DNA from: Gemmatimonadota bacterium
GTDB lineage: Bacteria > JAAXHH01
Reading direction: 5' to 3'
DNA length: 64,000 nucleotides
Assembly (NCBI GenBank): GCA_026705925.1
Contig: JAPOZT010000029.1
Location: forward strand, 1 to 64,000
Shown here: in pieces, positions 44,562 through 51,721 of the stretch
Layout of the letters: each line of letters starts with the position of its first letter
How positions within the stretch are numbered: the first letter of the stretch is position 1
The notes under the pieces: generated by a model
What the model was told of the DNA's origin: nothing
Databases searched by the model: none
The model's input: only the letters and a program-made list of their open reading frames with translations
Translations under genes and position numbers: made by a program

Positions 44562-44687
44562 TTATTTAAAAACACGCCTCAAATTCGCCCTTGCATCATT
44601 GTACGCACACTGTGCGATGTAAATCTCGCTGGCGACCTTTAACGGGTCTTCACCTTCAGGTACTCGTATATCTGTAAAAGTTATCAT
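44562..44687 (-). CDS. 41-residue small protein, unknown
   Basis: The frame starts MITFTDIRVPEGEDPLKVAS and ends NDARANLRRVFK; the balanced composition is typical of a small folded helical protein. GGAG is 7 bases before the ATG. Not recognised. It fits the spacing of the neighbouring small ORFs. Confidence 0.45.
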   Translation of the reverse strand: MITFTDIRVPEGEDPLKVASEIYIAQCAYNDARANLRRVFK

Positions 44688-44740
44688 TTTAAACTCCGAT
44701 GGGCACAGTTACGTGTTTTAACCGAAATTACAACGGCGGG

Positions 44741-44938
44741 TTAAAGTTCGTCCTTCGGTAGCCCTGCTTTCAACAACTCTCTCCTGATTTGCTTATCGTG
44801 TTTTCTCACCCTTCTGCGAGTCTTACGGGCTTCGTTCCACTTCCTGATGTCTTTCCACTTTTCCCGGATGAACGGTGCCAATAGTGTACCAGCCAATACG
44901 CCTATGGCAGTAGAAACCATCTGTTCAATCATGGTCAT
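44741..44938 (-). CDS. small basic membrane protein
   Basis: 65 residues: an N-terminal membrane helix (MVSTAIGVLAGTLLAPFI) followed by a highly basic tail with RKTRRRVRKHDKQIRRELL, predicted cytoplasmic. The topology (positively charged side in) is sensible. The start is ambiguous among 44941, 44938 and 44932, none with a good SD. Possibly a phage or plasmid accessory membrane protein. Confidence 0.45.
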   Translation of the reverse strand: MTMIEQMVSTAIGVLAGTLLAPFIREKWKDIRKWNEARKTRRRVRKHDKQIRRELLKAGLPKDEL

Positions 44939-45000
44939 CAATAGTTACAACTAGGTGTTGATAACCTGTGGGAAACCTGAAAAGTAGGGGTAGGCATGGC

Positions 45001-45189
45001 TTATTCCCCATGAAGGTTGACGATCTTTTTGAGACATTCCTTGTGGTAAATACGAGAGGGACCACCGGGGAAACCCTTGTGCCATATACCTTCTTTCTTA
45101 CGGCCCACTTCAACTAAACCACCGCAATAGCTACAGGATCTGAATACTTCAGATTCATTGTATCCTAAATATCCTATCTCACCCACCAT
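45001..45189 (-). CDS. 62-residue putative zinc-finger protein
   Basis: A GGAGG site sits 3 bases before the ATG (6 before an in-frame GTG). Cysteine/histidine pattern C-x2-C (SCSYCGG) then H-x3-C (YHKEC) with a HKGFPGGPSRIYH segment between, which could form a single zinc-binding module like those in restriction or phage proteins. A longer 106-residue frame to 45321 is rejected because it overlaps the next ORF and lacks an SD. Confidence 0.5.
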   Translation of the reverse strand: MVGEIGYLGYNESEVFRSCSYCGGLVEVGRKKEGIWHKGFPGGPSRIYHKECLKKIVNLHGE

Positions 45190-45241
45190 CAACCTCCTTA
45201 TCTTCGTGCTCGATCTTATAGGCTTTACAAGAAAATACCTG

Positions 45242-45340
45242 TTACATGACTCGAACGTCAGTCGCCCTATCCGTACTTGAGTTGTAGTCGCATTCGCAAC
45301 TAATCGGAATCCAGCCACCATAGATGTCCTTAGCCTTCAT
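45242..45340 (-). CDS. 32-residue small ORF
   Basis: Starts MKAKDIYGGWIPISCECDYN; two cysteines in CEC. GGGA lies 5 bases before the ATG. It is the most upstream of the tiny ORFs that I can support and remains tentative. Confidence 0.3.
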   Translation of the reverse strand: MKAKDIYGGWIPISCECDYNSSTDRATDVRVM

Positions 45341-45727
45341 CCTATTCCCAGAGTAGGTTACGACCCCTCCTCATAAATCAAGCCTTAATGTTGGCTTAAA
45401 TCAACATCGAATTGTAGACAATTGCCAATGCTCGTGTACTCTGTACTGTCCCCTTGATCGGGACGCTGAGTTAAGCTTCCTTCTGATCGAGGAGACACCC
45501 CCAAACTGTTGGAGAGCGTAGGACCACGTGGACGATACCGCTAAATGAACCTCCCTGCCCGTCGGCCGAGCATCCAGGAGCAATTCTAAGTCTCTGATTT
45601 CAAACTGATACACTACCACATATCAGGAGCCCTTGACAAGTACGTACAAGCCAGGTTGATTTCCTCGCATGTGCGTGAAGCAGCACACACAGTAGTACAC
45701 CCTTTTCTTACTAGACAGAGTATCCTG
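45341..45727. other. intergenic region before the MmeI-like gene
   Basis: Mixed composition. A 72-residue minus-strand frame at 45401-45619 (GTG start, contains DLELLLDARPTGREVHLAV) has no SD and no family; it may be a remnant. No clear promoter for the plus-strand gene could be fixed. Confidence 0.3.
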
Positions 45728-48496
45728 ATGCGTCTTTCCTGGAACGAGGTACGTACCCGCGCAGCCGCTTTCTCCGTAGAGTGGCGCGATGCGTCCTATG
45801 AGAAGGGCGAGACACAGTCATTTTATAACGACTTCTTCCAGGTTTTCGGAGTTCGTCGACGAAACGTAGCTCGGTACGAAGAACATGTGAAGAAGCTGAA
45901 CAACCGCCAGGGCTTCATAGACCTGTTCTGGCCCGGGGTGTTGATCGTAGAGCAGAAGAGCACCGGGCGCGACCTGGAAAGTGCCTACAAGCAGGCCGGC
46001 GACTATTTTGACGCCATCACTGAGCATGAAAAACCCCGCTACCTCCTGGTCAGCGACTTTCAGAACTTCGAGTTGCGTGATCTGGACGAGTCCAAAACCG
46101 ATTCTTTCGAACTCAAGGATCTTCCCGCCCACGTGGAGTCCTTTGGCTTCATCATGGGCGTGCAGCGCAAGACTTTTCGGGACCAGGATCCGGTCAACAT
46201 CGATGCCGCCGAACTGGTTGGAAAGCTGCACGATGCTCTTGATTCGGTCGGATACCGGGGAGAGAATCTCGAACGTTTTCTTGTTAGAATCGTCTTTTGT
46301 CTCTTCGCGGACGACACCGGCATCTTCGACACGCGCGATATATTCAGTGACTTCATCGAAACACGCACAAGCGAGGACGGCTCCAACCTGGGCGCGTTGC
46401 TGGCCGAACTGTTCCAGGTGCTCGACACGCCGGAGAGCGAACGCATTTCGACGCGGGACGAAGACCTTGCGCGGTTCCCCTACGTCAACGGCGCATTATT
46501 TGAAGGGCCGTTGCGCATACCCGCCTTCGACGCGTCCATGCGGCGCCTGTTACTGGAGGCCTGCAACTTCGACTGGTCGAACATCTCTCCGGCGATCTTT
46601 GGCGCTTTGTTCCAATCGGTCATGGATCCCGTTGAACGCAGGGCTGCAGGGGCGCACTACACTACCGAGAAGAACATCCTCAAGGTAATCGAACCGCTGT
46701 TCATGGACGACCTGCGAGCGGAGTTCGAAAGGCTCAGATCTCGCAAGGACAGCCGGCGCGTCAGCGAACTTCGAAGGTTTCAGAGAAAACTGGTGGACTT
46801 GCGGTTTTTCGACCCGGCCTGCGGCTGCGGCAACTTCCTCATCATCGCCTACCGGGAATTGCGCCTGCTCGAGATGGACGTGATCAGGGAGATCCGGACA
46901 GCGACCGGCGTCAGCGGACAGGCAATGCTGGACGTTGAGTTAATATCGCTCGTCAACGTGGATCAGTTCTACGGTATCGAGTTGGGTGAGTTCTCTGCAC
47001 GTATAGCCGAGACGGCATTGTGGATGATGGACCACTTCATGAACAACCAACTGAGCCACGAGTTCGGCCAGACCTATACCCGTATTCCGCTGAGCACTTC
47101 TCCTCATATCATGGCGGGCGACGCGCTGGAAACTGACTGGGCGTCATTGTTACCACCGGAAGAATGTTCATATGTGTTCGGAAATCCACCATTCGTAGGG
47201 GCAAAATTCCAGACAACCGAACAGCGCGAACAGGTAAGGAGGATCGCTTCGCTCGGCAGGTCCGGCGGTACACTCGACTACGTGACCGCGTGGTTTATCA
47301 AGGCGGGCGAATACGTGCAAACGAGTAATGCCCGCATCGGCTTCGTGTCTACCAATTCGATCACGCAGGGCGAGTTGGTCGCACAGTTGTGGCCGATCCT
47401 GTTCGAACGATGCAAACTGAAAATTTCCTTCGCGCACCGCACCTTCGCCTGGGGGTCTGATGTGCGTGGCAAGGCGCATGTGCACGTCGTGATTATTGGC
47501 CTCGACAGACGAGAAGCCGTTCGGTCTGAGAAGAGGTTGTTCAGCTACCCGGATATTAACGGCGACCCCGAGGAAACTCGGCACGCGGTACTATCGCCCT
47601 ACCTTTTCGACGCAGGTGGATTGGCCAATCCATACCTGACAGTAAGGGAGGAGGGCAGGCCGATCAATGGGATGCCACAACTAATCATCGGCTCCAAGCC
47701 CATCGACGGCGGAAACTACATATTCAAAGCAGATGAACGGGATGCATTTCTGGCTTCAGAACCCGAGGCCGATCCTTACATGCGACCCTTCGTGGGCGCT
47801 CGTGAATACCTGCAGGGCGGCATGCGCTGGATCCTAATGCTCCACAATGCGAAACCGAACGAACTAGCGAATTTGCCGCTGGTACGTGAACGTATGACCG
47901 CTGTCAGGGAATACCGGGAGGCGAGTAAGAGCCAGCCGACGCGGAAACTTGCGGAAACGCCGACACTATATCACGTCAACGTCGTCCCAGAAGCGCCTTT
48001 TCTGGTGGTTCCAGAAGTGAGTTCTGAACGAAGGGACTATGTGCCATTAGGTTGGCTGGAGCCGCCAGTGATACCTAGCAATAAGCTGCGTGTGCTTGCA
48101 AACGCAACACTTGAGGAATTTGCCCTTCTAACGTCGTCCATGCATATGGCATGGATGCGAGCAGTAGCAGGTAGAATGAAGAGCGACTATACGTATTCTG
48201 TCAATGTCGTGTACAATACCTTCCCAATGCCCGATGAAGGAACGGACTTACAAGGCCTGAATCCTCTTGCTCAAGCCGTGCTTGACGCCCGAGCTGACCA
48301 CTCGGGCGCAACCCTGGCCGATCTTTACGATCCAGACCTGATGCCGCCCAATCTGCGCAAAGCACACCAAACTCTGGACCGCGCCGTGGACCGGCTTTAT
48401 CGTCCAAGGAGGTTTGCCTCAGAACAAGAGCGAGTTGAACATCTGTTTGTTCTTTATGAGAGGATGTGTTCGCCGCTCGACTTGAGGAACAGTTGA
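45728..48496 (+). CDS. MmeI-like (type IIL) restriction-modification enzyme
   Basis: A 922-residue single-chain enzyme combining endonuclease and N6-adenine methyltransferase. N-terminal nuclease: IDLFWPGVLIVEQKS gives the MmeI-style D-x9-E-x-K catalytic set. A helical spacer leads to the methyltransferase: GAHYTTEKNILKV, motif I FFDPACGCGNFLIIAY and motif IV VFGNPPFVG. The target-recognition domain (about 600-850) and a short helical C-terminal domain follow. Such enzymes modify one strand of an asymmetric site and cut about 20 bases away. No separate specificity subunit is needed. The ATG at 45728 is preferred over the TTG-started frame at 45656. All catalytic motifs look intact. Confidence 0.92.
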   Translation: MRLSWNEVRTRAAAFSVEWRDASYEKGETQSFYNDFFQVFGVRRRNVARYEEHVKKLNNRQGFIDLFWPGVLIVEQKSTGRDLESAYKQAGDYFDAITEHEKPRYLLVSDFQNFELRDLDESKTDSFELKDLPAHVESFGFIMGVQRKTFRDQDPVNIDAAELVGKLHDALDSVGYRGENLERFLVRIVFCLFADDTGIFDTRDIFSDFIETRTSEDGSNLGALLAELFQVLDTPESERISTRDEDLARFPYVNGALFEGPLRIPAFDASMRRLLLEACNFDWSNISPAIFGALFQSVMDPVERRAAGAHYTTEKNILKVIEPLFMDDLRAEFERLRSRKDSRRVSELRRFQRKLVDLRFFDPACGCGNFLIIAYRELRLLEMDVIREIRTATGVSGQAMLDVELISLVNVDQFYGIELGEFSARIAETALWMMDHFMNNQLSHEFGQTYTRIPLSTSPHIMAGDALETDWASLLPPEECSYVFGNPPFVGAKFQTTEQREQVRRIASLGRSGGTLDYVTAWFIKAGEYVQTSNARIGFVSTNSITQGELVAQLWPILFERCKLKISFAHRTFAWGSDVRGKAHVHVVIIGLDRREAVRSEKRLFSYPDINGDPEETRHAVLSPYLFDAGGLANPYLTVREEGRPINGMPQLIIGSKPIDGGNYIFKADERDAFLASEPEADPYMRPFVGAREYLQGGMRWILMLHNAKPNELANLPLVRERMTAVREYREASKSQPTRKLAETPTLYHVNVVPEAPFLVVPEVSSERRDYVPLGWLEPPVIPSNKLRVLANATLEEFALLTSSMHMAWMRAVAGRMKSDYTYSVNVVYNTFPMPDEGTDLQGLNPLAQAVLDARADHSGATLADLYDPDLMPPNLRKAHQTLDRAVDRLYRPRRFASEQERVEHLFVLYERMCSPLDLRNS

Positions 48497-48578
48497 CCAG
48501 ATTGGTTGTTCGAATGGGTAAAAAGATGTGAGTATGGCTTACTGCTGGCTCGCTCGAGGAAGTTCCACATCGTCGTTC

Positions 48579-49757
48579 TTACTGTCCATTCAGCCGGTCT
48601 GCCTCTTCGTATCCTTCCCTTGTAACTTCAAATAACTCGCCTTTGTGCCCGCAGTCTCGAATGTAGTTTCGGTGTTGTAAGTCCTCAAGTCCACCTCTCC
48701 AAAGAGCGACTGTTCGCGGATCACTGTTTGGAATCATACCCTTACTATTTGCTTGAATGCCTTCGCCACCAAGGGTACGGATATGCATAACAACCCCGTT
48801 GCCAAACGCAGCCTCTATCAATATACTCTTGGCTTCGTTCGATAACTCCGGGGCCGTTGAATTCACGCTCTGTGTTTTAGCAACACCTTCTGTTTCCTCA
48901 CGCCAATCGGCCTTTCCAACAACGACGGGCAATGCACGAACAATCTCCCTCAAAGCCTCTAACTGGGTCCTGGGCTGCTTCCAGACATAAGGTCGTAGGA
49001 GATCCGGTACACTCGCCCTTCCGTCTTCTTCGCACTCAAACAAAAGGGTGATTATGGCAAACTTATCTCCCTTTCTTCGTTTTTCCTGAATCGCGTAATC
49101 CACTTCGGTCTTCAAGTAACCTTCATCCTCGAACGAAGGCGTTATAAAAAACACAGCGCCACAAGAGTCCTTCATTCCTTGTATAAGGCCACGCTCTAGA
49201 GTGGTTCCTGCCGGCATCGCGTCTTCGTCGAGCCAAGGTTCAAAGCCCAGCAATTCCAAGGTACCCTTGTAATCGACTACTATTGGCTTGTCAGCACTTT
49301 TATGGCTAAGATAAACTTTTTTCGCATCGCTAACTATCATGCCAATCTCCACCCCACAGATAATGCAGAAATGATATTGCTGTCGGTTGATTTTGATTGT
49401 TTCCTTGCAGCAGGGAAAATACAGGATATCCAGATCTTCGTTGGTTTCTACAGGCGGCTGTGAAATACCGGGTAGATCAGACTCCATGTTGACTGTTAAG
49501 AATCCCTTCGAGGCACTTTTGATCTCCCGTTCGAACTTCTTTAACTCTGGTGCAATTACTTTGTTAGTTACCACCATCGTCACGTAGTCGTTCTGCTCTT
49601 GCGTAAGCCAACATTCTTGTCCGTTATGTCCACAGTAAGGACAGTGGGAAATGGGTTCTGGGCTACCTTGGCCGAAGAGGACTTTGAATCGCTGTCGGCA
49701 AGAAGGACACTGCTGAGAGAGAAAGCCGTCGGCGTCGGTAGGGAAGCTCACGTTCAA
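48579..49757 (-). CDS. zinc-ribbon TIR-domain protein
   Basis: 392 residues. Two zinc-ribbon-like halves come first (CPSC at 17-20 with CPYC at 39-42; then CCKE and CIIC near 114-133). A TIR_2-type domain begins at about 145: KVYLSHKSADKPIV, FEPWLDEDAMPAGTTL, AVFFITPSF and GYLKTEVDYAI, whose glutamate aligns with the usual NADase glutamate. A C-terminal alpha/beta region (about 300-392) ends in a small winged-helix-like segment. TIR effectors commonly deplete NAD+ during abortive infection. The start is TTG at 49757 with GGGAG 7 bases upstream; GTG at 49751 is an alternative. It is 164 bases after the receiver-like gene on the same strand. Confidence 0.85.
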   Translation of the reverse strand: MNVSFPTDADGFLSQQCPSCRQRFKVLFGQGSPEPISHCPYCGHNGQECWLTQEQNDYVTMVVTNKVIAPELKKFEREIKSASKGFLTVNMESDLPGISQPPVETNEDLDILYFPCCKETIKINRQQYHFCIICGVEIGMIVSDAKKVYLSHKSADKPIVVDYKGTLELLGFEPWLDEDAMPAGTTLERGLIQGMKDSCGAVFFITPSFEDEGYLKTEVDYAIQEKRRKGDKFAIITLLFECEEDGRASVPDLLRPYVWKQPRTQLEALREIVRALPVVVGKADWREETEGVAKTQSVNSTAPELSNEAKSILIEAAFGNGVVMHIRTLGGEGIQANSKGMIPNSDPRTVALWRGGLEDLQHRNYIRDCGHKGELFEVTREGYEEADRLNGQ

Positions 49758-49921
49758 TATAGTTCTCCCGATCTCTATCTCTCACCCAAACATTCCAACT
49801 CGGCTCAACTGCATGATTTTTGCACGATCAAGGCTAGTTTGAACGTTGCAATATCGAACCCCAGTAGGGGTAAATGACTCGCTTCCGAGTGCCTTTCAAA
49901 ACGTTACACCATGGCCCTTCT

Positions 49922-51721
49922 CTACACTGGTCCTTGATCGGTATCTGAGCTTGCAGGTACCTCGGTGGGGTGCCCGAAATAATGATCGAAGGCGGTTCGC
50001 GCCTGATATTGGGTAAACTTCGTAAGCAACGCACCCGACCACGGTTGTCGAAGTCGTAACATCCGCTTAACGCCGTACTTTAGGATCTTGCCAGTTACGA
50101 TTGGCCTAAGCTTCAGAGAGGTGGTCGATCCCGGCAACGCAAGTGAGGGTGTTTCTTCGTAGAGATCCTTGTTTTTCAGTTCTTCATACCGATCCAGCGC
50201 CTTGTCATAGAAATCGCGTAACTTCTGGTAACGCTTTTCCCAAGGTTCAATCAGCAACGCTGGACATTCCGCGTTCACATCTATCTCAGCTGAGCCTACC
50301 TCGCAAACCGCACAAAGGTCCAGTATGACAAGCGGTACTTGATAGACTCTCGCGAGATTGGCGAACGCAGAGTTGCCAGTTTCTTCCTCGTAAAAAGGAA
50401 GTTCTTCCCAGTTTTCCCGTTTCTCGGTGCAGCCGAAAACCAACTCCACCACAGCCGCCATACGTGTAAACTTTCTGTCCTCGTAGTTTCGCATTCCGTC
50501 TTTGCGGACCATCAGGTCACACGGTTGTGCAAGCAGGATATAGTACTTCTCGCTCGAACTGAACCGAAAGACGTCACCAATATCTATCGGTGCATGAAAA
50601 CGGTTTAGTTCGTCGTCCGAGTCGTAAATCTCGAATCTTTGTATTCGCAACGATTCGTCTGAGTCGTTGTCGCAATCAAGAGCTGTTGCTATTGCCTCAG
50701 GGGCGGCGCTCAACCTTCGCGCAGCCGCAACCGAATCGGGCATGTCCTCATCCTGTAGCAAACGCGAACGCGCCTCTCGTTGCATAAGAATACGGAAAAT
50801 CCGGAGCAGCGTTTCAGGCTCCCAAATTCCTTCTTTTCGCGAAGACGCGAAGACCATCCTGTCAAAATCCAAGACTGACAAAGACTCCATCGCCTTTTTT
50901 GCTTCGCTGAGAGAATCCTCAAAGATCGACCAAGCCTTGCTTTTCACACACGCATAGCGGCCGCTCAAGGCCGTCAAACGCAGCAAGGCTAGAAACCCGT
51001 AGTAGTTCGGGGAGTCTTGTAGCCGTTCCTTCGAGATAACTACGAACCGGTCGCGCTCGAGGCCGTGTTCCTCTGACAGGTTGATCCACGCGTCAAACTC
51101 GCCACTTAAAGGAACCGTATGGCTAATCAGACCGACGTATCCAATGCCTGTGGACTGTACCTCGTGTAACTGTTTCAATCCCTCATTCTCAGCCTCCAAC
51201 TCCTCCCGGCTAAAGTCTCGATCAAAAAACACCAAAGTGTTCGCGGCTTTCGCATCCTCGAAATAGGCGACCCCTTTATCCTTCCACTCACTCAAGGAAA
51301 GCAAAACAAAGTCCAGCTCGGCTAGCTCACCCAGAATCTCCTCAAGCGAACTCGCCGCCTTGAAGTCATCGACCGTTGTCTCATCCTGTCCGGTTTCGTC
51401 ATCTTCTGAGGCTGCGGTAGACGCGGAATACAACTCGCGGGCCTCCAATATCAAGTGCCTACGCTTAGTGTTATTAAGTTTTTCCCAAACTCCTCTAACT
51501 TCGTCAGTCCATACAGCATGTGGAGCGTCAAAGTCAATCCTTTGTAAGTGAGGTAGCCGGGACGATTCTGCGGGCGCCAATTCTGAACACATCCCGAACA
51601 ACTCCTCGACACTGGCCGCATATTCGTCATCTACAATCACGACTCGAGATATCCCCACGGTATCGAGAAGTTCTTTAGCATCCCTTCGAGCTTTAATCAA
51701 CACCTCCGTTGCGTTATTCAC
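49922..51721 (-). CDS. receiver-like protein with large C-terminal domain
   Basis: 599 residues. The N-terminal part keeps the response-regulator landmarks around a long insertion: VVIVDDEYAAS (acidic pair, 31-32), then about 130 inserted residues, TLVFFDRDFSRE (Asp167 as candidate phosphoacceptor), GYVGLISHT (Thr switch) and RFVVISKERL (Lys). The C-terminal domain (about 340-599) contains PIDIGDVFRFSSSEKYYILLAQPCDLMVR and is not recognised; it has no HTH. The GTG at 51721 overlaps the stop of the ATPase gene by 8 bases, with GGGAG 6 bases upstream, so it is translationally coupled to the putative kinase. The longer ATG frame to 51832 is rejected. Confidence 0.75.
   Translation of the reverse strand: MNNATEVLIKARRDAKELLDTVGISRVVIVDDEYAASVEELFGMCSELAPAESSRLPHLQRIDFDAPHAVWTDEVRGVWEKLNNTKRRHLILEARELYSASTAASEDDETGQDETTVDDFKAASSLEEILGELAELDFVLLSLSEWKDKGVAYFEDAKAANTLVFFDRDFSREELEAENEGLKQLHEVQSTGIGYVGLISHTVPLSGEFDAWINLSEEHGLERDRFVVISKERLQDSPNYYGFLALLRLTALSGRYACVKSKAWSIFEDSLSEAKKAMESLSVLDFDRMVFASSRKEGIWEPETLLRIFRILMQREARSRLLQDEDMPDSVAAARRLSAAPEAIATALDCDNDSDESLRIQRFEIYDSDDELNRFHAPIDIGDVFRFSSSEKYYILLAQPCDLMVRKDGMRNYEDRKFTRMAAVVELVFGCTEKRENWEELPFYEEETGNSAFANLARVYQVPLVILDLCAVCEVGSAEIDVNAECPALLIEPWEKRYQKLRDFYDKALDRYEELKNKDLYEETPSLALPGSTTSLKLRPIVTGKILKYGVKRMLRLRQPWSGALLTKFTQYQARTAFDHYFGHPTEVPASSDTDQGPV

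Noticed and set aside
45401..45619. 72-codon minus-strand ORF before the MmeI-like gene
   Set aside because: GTG start without SD and no family; kept only as a possible remnant in the intergenic note.
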